This document shows, piece by piece, positions 1-6,791 of a stretch of 46,651 nt of DNA. The position numbers and the translations under genes were made by a program. The stretch is from Candidatus Gallacutalibacter stercoravium (lineage in GTDB: Bacteria; Bacillota; Clostridia; Oscillospirales; Acutalibacteraceae). Below the pieces are notes generated by a model. That model ran no database searches. It was not told the DNA's origin and was given only the letters and a program-made list of their open reading frames with translations. The first letter of the stretch is position 1; each line of letters starts with the position of its first letter. The stretch spans positions 1-46,651 of the forward strand of contig DVJE01000020.1 in assembly GCA_018716975.1 (NCBI GenBank). The letters run 5' to 3'.

Positions 1-2
1 AT

Positions 3-146
3 GCCAATTCGCCGTTTGTGATAACAGATGAAATATTGGAACATCATTATCACGCATTTCAGGAGCCATGCGGCGAAGGAGAAAAAGTAATTTTGCAGAA
101 AGAGGATATTATACAGTATTCAAAAGAAGAATCAAAAGCAAAATAG
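3..146 (+). CDS. 3' end of an unrecognised gene (partial)
   Basis: A reading frame is open from the window edge and runs 47 codons to a TAG at 144-146. The visible tail is charged (Glu/Lys-rich) with the segment VILQKEDIIQYSKEE near the end. No domain can be named from this fragment and its start lies outside the window. It converges on, and overlaps, the minus-strand exporter remnant at 109-198. This suggests that a rearrangement joined two unrelated genes here. It could also be a chance open frame, because only 47 codons are visible. Confidence 0.35.
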   Translation, partial: ANSPFVITDEILEHHYHAFQEPCGEGEKVILQKEDIIQYSKEESKAK

Positions 147-198
147 TAGCCACACATAATTTCCAGTGCGGCTTGATAAATTGAAAAATGAGTTTCAT
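109..198 (-). pseudogene. N-terminal remnant of an ABC multidrug exporter subunit
   Basis: The frame starts at an ATG at 198 behind AGAAAGGA and reads MKLIFQFIKPHWKLC followed by a hydrophobic stretch, then stops after 29 codons. This is the usual opening of the first membrane helix of fused permease/ATPase exporters of the BmrA/BmrC type, which are normally about 580 residues long. Nothing else of the exporter follows, so the gene is cut off near 110-150, where the plus-strand gene ends. It lies directly after RNA module copy 1 and at the end of a MarR-headed operon, which is the normal place for such an exporter. The family call rests on about 15 residues and is an inference. Confidence 0.4.
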
Positions 199-231
199 GT
201 AATGGTCCAATCCTTTCTGGTAAAAGAATAG

Positions 232-338
232 AAAAACGCCCGGCTACTTTTTCAATAACCGGGCGCACCCGACATCTTTTCGACTCGTGGCCAAACCTTT
301 GGTTTGACCGGCCATTGCGATGGCCAGTCCTCCGATGA
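232..338 (-). promoter_or_regulatory. Structured RNA module with intrinsic terminator, copy 1
   Basis: Read on the minus strand it starts TCATCGGAGGAC. A hairpin GGCCAT-CGCA-ATGGCC follows, then a second hairpin (about nine base pairs around AAAG), GTC closing the GAC, GAAAAGATGTC, and last a GC-rich hairpin followed by TTTTT (232-265). It is nearly identical to copy 2 (689-797) and shares its core with copy 3 (2559-2647). It ends 34 bases before the exporter remnant ATG, which is the position of a transcription attenuator. I do not recognise it as a known riboswitch class. Confidence 0.6.
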
Positions 339-416
339 CGATAGTATAAAATTTTTTAACGCACAGGGCGGGGAACGCCCCCACATCGAGAGAGATGTGT
401 GAATTGTGCACTGCAT
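252..416 (-). CDS. Possible small protein reading through RNA copy 1
   Basis: An ATG at 416 stands six bases after a perfect AGGAGG, 15 bases past the stop of the 80-residue gene at 432-674. The frame runs 54 codons (opening MQCTIHTSLSMWGR) and stops with TGA inside the terminator loop of RNA copy 1. The first half could be a real peptide. The second half is only the translation of the RNA element. If it is translated, the ribosome would run into the structured RNA and could decide whether the terminator forms, as in leader-peptide attenuation. There is no recognisable domain, and this is a weak gene call that rests on the binding site. Confidence 0.35.
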   Translation of the reverse strand: MQCTIHTSLSMWGRSPPCALKNFILSSSEDWPSQWPVKPKVWPRVEKMSGAPGY

Positions 417-431
417 AGCAATCCTCCTGTT

Positions 432-674
432 TTATCCAAGCCAGAGCCGTGTGGGAAATTGGCTGCGGTATTGCTTCCAGCGAAGAAGATCTTCTGCAGA
501 TATTGGAAGAAGTGCGGTTTCTTGCCCGTTAATGCGCCGGACAATAAAATGTTGCCCATCCGGCATGCAATAGGCTGTTTCTTCCGCTGCAATGCCGTGA
601 AGAGAAAAGCAGTTGGTAGAGAGGGGCCGCGCTACCGCAGTATCACAATAAATTCCGTTTACTACCAATTTCAT
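432..674 (-). CDS. Unrecognised 80-residue protein
   Basis: The ATG at 674 is preceded by GGAGG with a six-base gap, and the frame opens MKLVVNGIYCDTAV. The product is a small soluble protein with two cysteines; I see no membrane segment or known motif. The gene starts right after the terminator of RNA module copy 2, so it is very likely controlled by that element. It follows DUF2284 in the same minus-strand operon and is followed within 15 bases by a second small frame. The good binding site and operon position support a real gene, but its function cannot be named. Confidence 0.6.
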   Translation of the reverse strand: MKLVVNGIYCDTAVARPLSTNCFSLHGIAAEETAYCMPDGQHFIVRRINGQETALLPISAEDLLRWKQYRSQFPTRLWLG

Positions 675-688
675 AAGCGCCTCCAAAT

Positions 689-797
689 AAAAAAGCGCCC
701 GGTTACTTTTTCAATAACCGAACGCACTCGACATCTTTTCGACTCGTGGCCAAACCTTTGGTTTAGCCGGCCATTGCGATGGCCAGTCCTCCGATGA
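689..797 (-). promoter_or_regulatory. Structured RNA module with intrinsic terminator, copy 2
   Basis: This has the same layout as copy 1: TCATCGGAGGAC, a GGCCAT-CGCA-ATGGCC hairpin, a second hairpin around AAAG, GAGTC, GAAAAGATGTC, then a terminator hairpin (695-725) and a run of T. It begins 15 bases after the DUF2284 stop codon and ends 15 bases before the ATG of the 80-residue gene, with that gene's GGAGG immediately after the T-run. That spacing is what is expected of a transcription attenuator for the downstream gene. The CATC and GATG segments can pair to close the whole domain. Confidence 0.6.
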
Positions 798-812
798 CAG
801 AAATATTGTTTT

Positions 813-1382
813 TTAATCGGCCGATGTGCCTTCAAGCTGGGCAAAAATGCCGCAATTACAAGCCAACCCTCCAAAATAAGTAACGGTGTTGGCGCCGTTG
901 ATATAATTGATGCCCGCCTGCTTTGCCAGTTCACTTACAAAAATGCCGTAGCCTTCTAAGGATCCGCGAGACTGTTCAGGGAAACGGCACGGGGCGTCGG
1001 GATAGGTGCACTCCTTACATTTGTCGCACCCCTCGTTTGCCAATATTAGATAGTCGTTTGCATAACGGCTGACGGCTTGGTGAATTTTGCGGCAGGTTTC
1101 TTTAAACTTTTCTCCGCCTGCGGTCATTCCCTCAAAGTCAAAGGAATCCTCCAAGTCGCATTTCACGCTGAATACCAGCATTTTATCGTATTGTTGAACG
1201 CGAGCCTGGCATTCTTCTACGGTGCCGATGGCCGGGGGGCAAGCCCAGGTTTTGCCATATTGCCGGCAGGTGTTCACCTCGCACATTTTTCGCACTTCTT
1301 GGGTAAAACGGATTTTGCCGGTATCGACAAAACCGTATTGAAAAACCCCCGACTCCGTCATGATCTGCTGTAATACATTCAA
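813..1382 (-). CDS. DUF2284 predicted metal-binding protein
   Basis: The product is about 189 residues and cysteine-rich. Early comes a CEVNTCRQYGKTWACPP segment and later a CDKCKECTYPDAPCRFP cluster, the hallmark of DUF2284, a family thought to bind a metal or an Fe-S centre with no proven reaction. I choose the TTG at 1382, which has AGGAG seven bases upstream; the alternative GTG at 1391 touches the binding site. The gene lies 78 bases after the MarR gene and before RNA module copy 2, in one minus-strand operon. The family assignment is firm; its role next to a MarR regulator and an exporter remnant is unknown. Confidence 0.85.
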   Translation of the reverse strand: MNVLQQIMTESGVFQYGFVDTGKIRFTQEVRKMCEVNTCRQYGKTWACPPAIGTVEECQARVQQYDKMLVFSVKCDLEDSFDFEGMTAGGEKFKETCRKIHQAVSRYANDYLILANEGCDKCKECTYPDAPCRFPEQSRGSLEGYGIFVSELAKQAGINYINGANTVTYFGGLACNCGIFAQLEGTSAD

Positions 1383-1459
1383 ATTCAGCACTCCTATCTT
1401 TTTTATTTGTAAACGCGAGCAGAATCTTTATCGTTGCTTTAGCCTACCGCCGAACGTTA

Positions 1460-1915
1460 TCAGGCGTCGGCCTGAAAAGCTTTTAGCTCAGTTTGGATTA
1501 AGCCGCTGAATTTTCGGGTTAGCTTGGTGAACATCGCCCGTTCTTGCTCCTCCATCTTCCGCCAGGCTTTCTCCTCCACTTGATGCATTTGAACAACATG
1601 CCTTTCCACAAACGGCCTTCCGGTATCGGTTAAAAAGGCCCGCTTGGAGCGTTGGTTTTCTTCGCAAGGCTCCAGCCGGATGAGCCCTTTCTTTTGCAGC
1701 TGTTTAAAAGCAGAGTTTAACGTTTGCCGGCTGAGAAACAGCTGGCCGCTAATTTGGCTTTGCGTTGCCACCCCTTCGTAAATCAAAAGCAGCGACCAAT
1801 ATTCGGCGTCAGAAAGGCCGCAGGCTTTGGCAAACAGAGAATAAACATTGTCTAGCTCCATTATGGCTTCACGAAAGGACGCCAAAGTTTTAAGAGGTGA
1901 GGTTTCCTTTTTCAT
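1460..1915 (-). CDS. MarR family transcriptional regulator
   Basis: A 151-residue protein. A winged helix-turn-helix spans about residues 35-105: SQISGQLFLSRQTLNSAFKQL is the recognition region and LIRLEPCEENQRSKRAFLTDTG the wing. Helices at both ends would form the dimer. Members bind palindromes and usually release DNA on binding a phenolic or drug ligand. The start ATG follows GGAGGAACGCGT. A promoter and a 27-base imperfect palindrome lie directly upstream (1933-1996), so it probably represses itself. It is divergent from a second MarR gene and heads an operon with DUF2284, an 80-residue gene and an exporter remnant, which suggests control of drug export. Confidence 0.92.
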   Translation of the reverse strand: MKKETSPLKTLASFREAIMELDNVYSLFAKACGLSDAEYWSLLLIYEGVATQSQISGQLFLSRQTLNSAFKQLQKKGLIRLEPCEENQRSKRAFLTDTGRPFVERHVVQMHQVEEKAWRKMEEQERAMFTKLTRKFSGLIQTELKAFQADA

Positions 1916-1932
1916 ACGCGTTCCTCCAATTA

Positions 1933-1996
1933 TCCGAAATCATACAATATGAAATCGGACGATTGAGAGTATATACGATTCCGTACCCATTGTCAA
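1933..1996 (-). promoter_or_regulatory. Promoter and palindromic operator of the minus-strand marR
   Basis: On the minus strand TTGACA (1996-1991), 17 bases, then TATACT (1973-1968) form a near-consensus sigma-A promoter. Downstream of the -10 an imperfect palindrome occupies 1933-1959 with arms TCCGATTTCATA and TATGATTTCGGA around TTG. A regulator bound there would block the transcript start. It differs from the palindrome used on the other side of this intergenic region, so the two MarR proteins probably recognise different sites. Confidence 0.75.
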
Positions 1997-2041
1997 TACG
2001 GTATTTTATTTTTTTCTGCCGTAATTTTTTTTGAAAAGCGC

Positions 2042-2088
2042 TTGACTTTTATCTGAGCTCGGATTATAGTTTATCCGCATTCGGATAA
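2042..2088 (+). promoter_or_regulatory. Promoter and palindromic operators of the plus-strand marR
   Basis: TTGACT (2042-2047), 17 bases, TATAGT (2065-2070) form a strong promoter. Immediately after the -10, TTATCCG-CATT-CGGATAA (2071-2088) is a perfect seven-base inverted repeat. A related, weaker copy, TTATCTGAGCTCGGATTA (2049-2066), fills the spacer. Two sites overlapping promoter and start point are typical of MarR autorepression. Confidence 0.8.
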
Positions 2089-2101
2089 AAAGAGGGATAG
2101 C

Positions 2102-2551
2102 ATGAAACCTTCCGCTGTTTTTGTTCTAACGGTTTTTAATCAAGCGCATAAGAAGATGAACGTACTTTACCATAATTATGCAAAAGCGATTGGTTTATCG
2201 GATTCTGCGTTTTGGCTGCTTTATTCTTTATATGAGCATGGGGATCCGTGCACACAAAAGGATCTTTGCGAAGCCTGGTTTTATGCGCCGCAGACGATCA
2301 ACACCGCTTTAAAATTTTTAGAGGCACAGGGCCTTATTTCTCTTGCGTTTGTGCCGGGGAGCAAAAAAAATAAGCAAATCTTCTTCACAAAAGAGGGAGA
2401 GGAGCTTGTGCAAAACAAAATTGCCCCGCTGGTTCGTGCAGAGGAGCGGTCTTTTGAACGTTTAAATGAAGACGAACAAGAAAAGCTGTTGGCCCTAACG
2501 CAAAAACATATTGGGTTATTAGAAGAAGAACTCAACCGCACATTAGAATAG
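2102..2551 (+). CDS. MarR family transcriptional regulator
   Basis: A 149-residue winged helix-turn-helix protein. The motif region is TQKDLCEAWFYAPQTINTAL at about residues 57-76, followed by LEAQGLISLAFVPGSKKNKQ as the wing strand, with a helical C-terminus ending in a Glu-rich stretch. The binding site is poor (GAGGGATAG before ATG). Strong operator palindromes overlap its promoter at 2049-2088, so it most likely represses itself. Its stop is followed after seven bases by RNA module copy 3. In related loci this arrangement (MarR, leader RNA, exporter) precedes an ABC exporter; here only a 46-residue gene follows. Confidence 0.92.
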   Translation: MKPSAVFVLTVFNQAHKKMNVLYHNYAKAIGLSDSAFWLLYSLYEHGDPCTQKDLCEAWFYAPQTINTALKFLEAQGLISLAFVPGSKKNKQIFFTKEGEELVQNKIAPLVRAEERSFERLNEDEQEKLLALTQKHIGLLEEELNRTLE

Positions 2552-2558
2552 CAAGATA

Positions 2559-2647
2559 TCATCGGAGGACGAATCATCGCAATGATTGATAGTCGAACGG
2601 AAGATGTCGGGTGCGCCCGGTTATTGCAAAATAGCCGGGCGCTTTTG
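2559..2647 (+). promoter_or_regulatory. Structured RNA module with intrinsic terminator, copy 3
   Basis: It has the same core as copies 1 and 2 on the opposite strand: TCATCGGAGGAC, a CGCA-capped hairpin, GTCGAA..GGAAGATGTCGGGTGCG and a GC-rich terminator (2613-2642) followed by TTTT. The hairpin stem is AATCAT/ATGATT here instead of GGCCAT/ATGGCC, so the pairing is kept while the bases changed. The second internal hairpin is reduced to GATA. It starts seven bases after the MarR stop codon. The terminator arms also differ slightly while staying paired. Confidence 0.6.
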
Positions 2648-2765
2648 TGTTTTGACAAGACATCCCCCATGCACCTGGCGCCGGCACAGTGTTCATCCTT
2701 GCTGTTTATCGCAGCAGTAAAAATCCATCGGATGAAAATAGATTGCTTCATGAAAGGAGAAAAAG

Positions 2766-2906
2766 ATGGACATTTCAACTAGAATTTCATTTTTAGAAAG
2801 CAGGCTGCACCGCTTGAGCACCCGAAAGGGCAGAGAAAATGCAGGCGCCTGCCGGAAAATTAACCGAGAGATTAGAAACTTAAAGCGAAAGCTAGAAGAA
2901 CAGTAA
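2766..2906 (+). CDS. Small basic helical protein, 46 residues
   Basis: The ATG at 2766 has AAAGGAG six bases upstream and the frame ends TAA at 2904-2906. A clear terminator follows 16 bases later. The product opens MDISTRISFLESRLHR and ends in alternating Arg/Lys/Glu helix (REIRNLKRKLEEQ), so it is a basic amphipathic or coiled-coil peptide. No family is recognised. It is separated from RNA module copy 3 by about 120 bases. The binding site plus terminator support a real gene. Confidence 0.6.
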   Translation: MDISTRISFLESRLHRLSTRKGRENAGACRKINREIRNLKRKLEEQ

Positions 2907-2921
2907 AAAGGTGGGCAAAAT

Positions 2922-2949
2922 GGGGCGGCTTTTACTGCCGCCCTTTTTT
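2922..2949 (+). terminator. Intrinsic terminator after the 46-residue gene
   Basis: GGGCGGC, a loop TTTTACT, GCCGCCC and then TTTTTT form a textbook rho-independent terminator 16 bases after the stop codon of the 46-residue gene. Confidence 0.9.
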
Positions 2950-3030
2950 GCGGGCGCTTGGCAATCTTTTTTCGCAAAGCCCAAACAGCCGGCCCCCGGC
3001 AAAGGGGGAGGGTATTCTTTCGCCGAAAAC

Positions 3031-3106
3031 AAAGAAACATCCTTTTGGCATGTTTTAGAGAGGCGCACGTTCCCCTCTAAAAGCCCAAAAGGATGTTTCT
3101 TTTGTA
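3031..3106. repeat. Long foldback hairpin
   Basis: Perfect 18-base arms (AAAGAAACATCCTTTTGG at 3031-3048 and its complement at 3085-3102) enclose a further pairing of TTTTAGAGAGG with CCTCTAAAA, giving a stem of nearly 30 pairs. T and A runs flank it on both sides, so it may end transcripts from both directions, including the minus-strand kinase gene at 3245. The rest of 2907-3244 contains no gene that I can support. Confidence 0.65.
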
Positions 3107-3244
3107 AAAAGACGCGATTTCGCATGTTGGCAACTGAGAATCTTATGCCGCGTTTTAGAGACGATGATGTTAAAAGGTTTGCTTGATCAGTTTGTAAAGA
3201 AGAAATCTACTTTTAAACTGCGTTTCTTCACCCAGCAACGCCCA

Positions 3245-3847
3245 TCAAGCAAAGATCTTTGCTACCGCCGGTACGATTTCTTTAATGACGGTTCGGGTGG
3301 TATTCAGGCAAAGATCAAAATTTAATTTGTCGCCCCACGGATGCCCGGTGTAAAATTCATAATATTTGGCGCGCTTCTTATCAATTCCAGCAATTTTTTG
3401 CCGCAGCTCTTTATCAGAGAGCTGTTCGTCCTCGGGCCCTTTTTCGCAGCAACGTTTCATTTTGCTGTGCATGTCCGCATAAACAAAAATGCGGAAGGGT
3501 TTAAACGCCCTTAAAATGTGGTCGGCACAGCGCCCAACGATTACACAGTCGGACTTTGCAGCCATTTCTGTAATAATGCGCTCTTGCTCTTGATAAACCG
3601 TCATCGTTTGCTCAAAAGCCGGATTGCCCAAGGGATAAAAGCTTTGGCCAATGTGGATGGGGAAGGAAAAAGAAGGCCGGTGCTCCACAATCGCTTGCAC
3701 ATACTGCTCGGATAGAGAGGTTCTTTTAGAAATCTCACTGAGGATTTCCTGATCGTAATAAGCTATCCCAAGCAGCTCTGATAACCTTCGGCCAAATTCA
3801 CGGCCACCGCTTCCAAACTCACGGCCAATTGTTATGATTTTGTTCAT
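3245..3847 (-). CDS. Cytidylate kinase-like family protein
   Basis: A 200-residue nucleotide kinase-like protein. Its N-terminus, ITIGREFGSGGREFGRRL, holds the P-loop with the GSGG form of the cytidylate-kinase-like family. DQEIL and VGRCADHIL further on match the NMP-binding region. Members transfer phosphate to a nucleotide or related substrate; the true substrate of this subfamily is not settled. Its ATG overlaps the MATE stop by four bases (ATGA, 3844-3847), so the two are translationally coupled. This MATE/kinase pairing is common in Clostridia. It is distinct from housekeeping Cmk, which is longer and normally sits elsewhere. Confidence 0.88.
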   Translation of the reverse strand: MNKIITIGREFGSGGREFGRRLSELLGIAYYDQEILSEISKRTSLSEQYVQAIVEHRPSFSFPIHIGQSFYPLGNPAFEQTMTVYQEQERIITEMAAKSDCVIVGRCADHILRAFKPFRIFVYADMHSKMKRCCEKGPEDEQLSDKELRQKIAGIDKKRAKYYEFYTGHPWGDKLNFDLCLNTTRTVIKEIVPAVAKIFA

Positions 3848-5187
3848 ACAGCACTGCTCCTTTCACTTTTTAGCTGCTTTGTATATTTTACCATCTCGTA
3901 AATAACATAGATGGCAACAATCAGCTCGGTAATCGGCATAGCAAACCAGATGGAATCCGCTCCCGCAACCACTGGGAGCAAATAAATCAAGATCCCGCTC
4001 ACAATAAAGCCCCTGGCTACAGAAACAACAAAGGCGGCCTTGGGCTTCATCAAGGCTTGGAAGTAATAGGTAGAAAAGATATTCAGCGGCAGTAAAATAA
4101 AGGATATACCATAGCAGCGCATGATGCCCGGCGCAATTTGCAAAACCTCTGGCGTGGGCGTCATAAAAATGCGGATAAACATATTGGGCACCGCCAAGCT
4201 TAGCGCAGTCCACAAGATACTGAAAAAGGCCGTTGTGCCTAACGCATATTTTAATACTTGGCGAATGCGTTCCCCTTTTCCAGCGCCGAAATTTGTTGAA
4301 ATAATGGGTTGCGACGCTTGACCAACGCTGTAAGCGCAGCACTGTGCAAAAGTGCTGATGTTGACAATCACGCCGTACACCGCAAGGGCGTTGGTGCCCA
4401 AATAGTGCATAATTTGCCGGTTAAACAAAATGGTAAGAATGCCCATCGCCACGTCTATGAAAAAGGTGGAAAAGCCCGTTACCGAGATTTCTCGCAGCTT
4501 TTTAAGCAGATGGGTGGGTTTAACAAGCCTTAACGTATTCTTCTTCATGAAAAAGTGAGAAAGCATAACAACAAAGGTGATGGCAGACCCGATTGCTGTG
4601 GCCAGCCCAGCGCCGTAGGCGCCCATATCGCAGGTGAACACAAAGAAATAATCCCCAAACACATTAAATATGCCGCCTGCTAAAACGGCCCCGGTGGCCA
4701 GCGCGGGATTTTTATCGTTGCGCAGATACGCCGCCAGCATTTGGTTAAACAAAAACAGCGGGATGGCGAATTTAATGGGCGCCACATATTCCCTGGCCAA
4801 AGCGAGGGTAGCATCCTGCGCGCCGAACAACAGCAAAAGCTCCCTGTCGTAAAAGATAACCGCCAGCCAGATAATGGCCGCAAGCGCAACAGAGCCAATG
4901 ACCGAGGCTGTAAAATATTCGTTGGACTGTTTTTCTTGACCATCACCCCTGCCGCGGATGGTGCTAAACAAAACAGAACCGCCTATACCCATTAAGAGCC
5001 CAAAGCTATAGATAATATTCCAAACAGGAGCCACAACGGCCAAAGCGGCGGAGCCCTCCGGCCCGTGATATTGGCCTACCATGGCCATGTCAACAATTGA
5101 ATAGATAGATGTGATCAGAGCGCTGCCAAAGGCGGCGGCCAGATACTTAAAATAAAGTGTTTTGATTTTGCCGTTTAAAAAATCCAT
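3844..5187 (-). CDS. MATE family multidrug efflux transporter
   Basis: A 447-residue membrane protein with about twelve hydrophobic helices in two homologous halves. It has the MATE signature region IYSIVDMAMVGQYHG near the N-terminus and GVIVNISTFAQCCAYSVGQASQPIISTNFG in the second half. MATE proteins expel cationic drugs or metabolites using Na+ or H+ gradients. I choose the ATG at 5187 (MDFLNGKIK), which has AGGAGG twelve bases upstream; an in-frame extension to 5268 would translate straight through the leader terminator. The leader carries a strong terminator, so read-through probably controls expression. The cytidylate-kinase-like gene overlaps the 3' end. Confidence 0.93.
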   Translation of the reverse strand: MDFLNGKIKTLYFKYLAAAFGSALITSIYSIVDMAMVGQYHGPEGSAALAVVAPVWNIIYSFGLLMGIGGSVLFSTIRGRGDGQEKQSNEYFTASVIGSVALAAIIWLAVIFYDRELLLLFGAQDATLALAREYVAPIKFAIPLFLFNQMLAAYLRNDKNPALATGAVLAGGIFNVFGDYFFVFTCDMGAYGAGLATAIGSAITFVVMLSHFFMKKNTLRLVKPTHLLKKLREISVTGFSTFFIDVAMGILTILFNRQIMHYLGTNALAVYGVIVNISTFAQCCAYSVGQASQPIISTNFGAGKGERIRQVLKYALGTTAFFSILWTALSLAVPNMFIRIFMTPTPEVLQIAPGIMRCYGISFILLPLNIFSTYYFQALMKPKAAFVVSVARGFIVSGILIYLLPVVAGADSIWFAMPITELIVAIYVIYEMVKYTKQLKSERSSAV

Positions 5188-5214
5188 TTGTCTACGCATC
5201 CTCCTTCTAAACAG

Positions 5215-5262
5215 AAAAAGGCTGGATAAGGACAGACGTTTCAGTCCGTGCCTTATCCAGCC
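5215..5262 (-). terminator. Attenuator hairpin in the MATE leader
   Basis: On the minus strand GGCTGGATAAGG and CCTTATCCAGCC pair perfectly around a 19-base loop, and TTTTT follows. It sits between the promoter (5306-5334) and the MATE start, so transcripts would normally stop here unless something prevents the hairpin from forming. Confidence 0.85.
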
Positions 5263-5305
5263 CATCATTTCTACCGAATGATTTGCCCTCCGAGCAAGCT
5301 ATTTT

Positions 5306-5334
5306 ATTGTAGCATATCACTGGCCGCATGTTAA
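5306..5334 (-). promoter_or_regulatory. Promoter of the MATE operon
   Basis: On the minus strand TTAACA (5334-5329), 17 bases, TACAAT (5311-5306). The transcript would carry a leader of about 110 bases with a small ATCATT/AATGAT hairpin and the attenuator. The remainder of the 350-base gap up to 5537 holds a short GCCAAAA/TTTTGGC hairpin (near 5387) and the glyA terminator, and no gene. Confidence 0.75.
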
Positions 5335-5486
5335 AGTGAAAAGTAATGTAAATAAAGGGTTATCTGGAATATTTCTGCATAGTCAGCCAAAAGATTTTGG
5401 CCGCACTGTAAAACGTGCTCTTATAGAATAAGGCTTGCCCTTCTATTAGGCTAAGGCGTAAAAGCACCGGTTGGCGCCCCCTTTAT

Positions 5487-5525
5487 GCAAAAAGGCCGGC
5501 GCAGCTTAACACTGCACCGGCCTTT
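5487..5525 (-). terminator. glyA terminator
   Basis: Minus-strand GGCCGGTGCAG and CTGCGCCGGCC pair around a seven-base loop, followed by TTTTT, a few bases after the glyA stop codon. Confidence 0.9.
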
Positions 5526-5537
5526 GCTGGGGTTCCT

Positions 5538-6791
5538 TTATTCATAAAGAGGATGGCGGGCACAAATCTCGTTTACGCCGGCGCGGATGCGATCGACGTT
5601 GTTTTCAAAGTCGTTCACCGCCAGTGCGATATACTCCGCTATCTTTTCCATATCTGCTTCGTCCAGGCCGCGGGTGGTAACGGCAGCGGTGCCGATACGA
5701 ATACCGCTGGTTACAAAGGGGCTGCGGGGCTCGTTGGGCACAGAGTTTTTGTTCACCGTGATATAAACTTCATCCAGCCGGCGCTCCAGCTCTTTGCCGG
5801 TGATGTCGCGATCCCGCAAATCCACCAGAATCAGGTGGTTGTCCGTTCCGCCGGAAACCAGCTGCAAGCCGCGAGCCAGCAGGCCGTGGGCCAAAGCGGC
5901 GCAGTTGGCAACCACTTTTTTGCCGTACTCCTTGAACTCGGGCTTCAGCGCTTCGCCCAAGCAAACCGCTTTGGCGGCGATGGTGTGCATCAGCGGGCCG
6001 CCCTGGGTACCGGGGAAAACCGCTTTATCAATTTGCTTGGCGTATTCTTCCGTGCACAAAATCATGCCGCCGCGGGGGCCGCGCAGGGTTTTGTGGGTGG
6101 TGGTGGTAACAATTTGGGCATACTCCACCGGGTTGGGATGCACGCCCGCCGCCACTAGGCCGGCAATATGGGCCATATCCACCATCAGCACAGCGCCGCA
6201 GGCATCGGCAATCTCGCGAAAACGCTTAAAATCGATAATGCGGGGGTAAGCGCTGGCGCCGCATACAATCAGCTTGGGTTTTACCTGCATAGCCAACTCA
6301 TAGGCTTTGTCGTAATCAATGCGGTGGGTTACCGGATCCAAGCCGTAGGGCACAAAGTTGTAATAGTTCCCCGAAATGTTTACCGGCGAACCATGGGTCA
6401 AATGCCCGCCTTCGGCCAGGCTCATGCCAAGCACGGTGTCGCCGGGCTTGAGCAGCGAAAAATACACAGCGGAGTTGGCCTGAGCGCCGGAGTGAGGCTG
6501 CACGTTGGCATGCTGCGCGCCAAACAGGCGGCAAGCCCGCTCGCGGGCGATTTCTTCCACCTCATCCACATACTGGCAGCCGCCGTAATAGCGCTTGCCC
6601 GGGTAGCCCTCTGCATATTTGTTGGTCAAAACACTGCCCATAGCCGCCATAACAGCGGGGGAAACCAGGTTTTCAGAGGCGATAAGCTCTAAGTTGCGGC
6701 GCTGGCGGCCCAGCTCACGGTTCATAGCCGCGCCCAGTTCTGGATCGGCGGCGCTGACAAAGCCAATGCTGTCCATCATGTCTTGATACAT
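5538..6791 (-). CDS. glyA: Serine hydroxymethyltransferase
   Basis: This 417-residue PLP enzyme interconverts serine and glycine while charging tetrahydrofolate with a one-carbon unit in the cytoplasm. Conserved segments are [46 protein letters not shown] and [15 protein letters not shown], whose Lys binds PLP. Length is normal for the family. The ATG at 6791 (MYQDMMDS) has GGAGAA just upstream; upstream in-frame codons encode only leader. It has its own promoter (6902-6930) and terminator and looks monocistronic. The leader contains a GCCGGCC/GGCCGGC hairpin, but I see no recognised folate or glycine riboswitch. Confidence 0.98.
   Translation of the reverse strand: MYQDMMDSIGFVSAADPELGAAMNRELGRQRRNLELIASENLVSPAVMAAMGSVLTNKYAEGYPGKRYYGGCQYVDEVEEIARERACRLFGAQHANVQPHSGAQANSAVYFSLLKPGDTVLGMSLAEGGHLTHGSPVNISGNYYNFVPYGLDPVTHRIDYDKAYELAMQVKPKLIVCGASAYPRIIDFKRFREIADACGAVLMVDMAHIAGLVAAGVHPNPVEYAQIVTTTTHKTLRGPRGGMILCTEEYAKQIDKAVFPGTQGGPLMHTIAAKAVCLGEALKPEFKEYGKKVVANCAALAHGLLARGLQLVSGGTDNHLILVDLRDRDITGKELERRLDEVYITVNKNSVPNEPRSPFVTSGIRIGTAAVTTRGLDEADMEKIAEYIALAVNDFENNVDRIRAGVNEICARHPLYE

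Noticed and set aside
399-797. Plus-strand open frame of 132 codons
   Set aside because: It is the complement of the 80-residue gene and RNA modules, lacks a binding site and contains their palindromes in translation.
3052-3175. GTTTTAGAG occurring twice, like a type II CRISPR repeat start
   Set aside because: Only the first nine bases recur, there is no spacer array and no cas gene; one copy is part of the foldback hairpin.
5188-5268. In-frame N-terminal extension of the MATE protein
   Set aside because: It would translate through the attenuator stem and loop. The AGGAGG and hydrophobic start favour the ATG at 5187.
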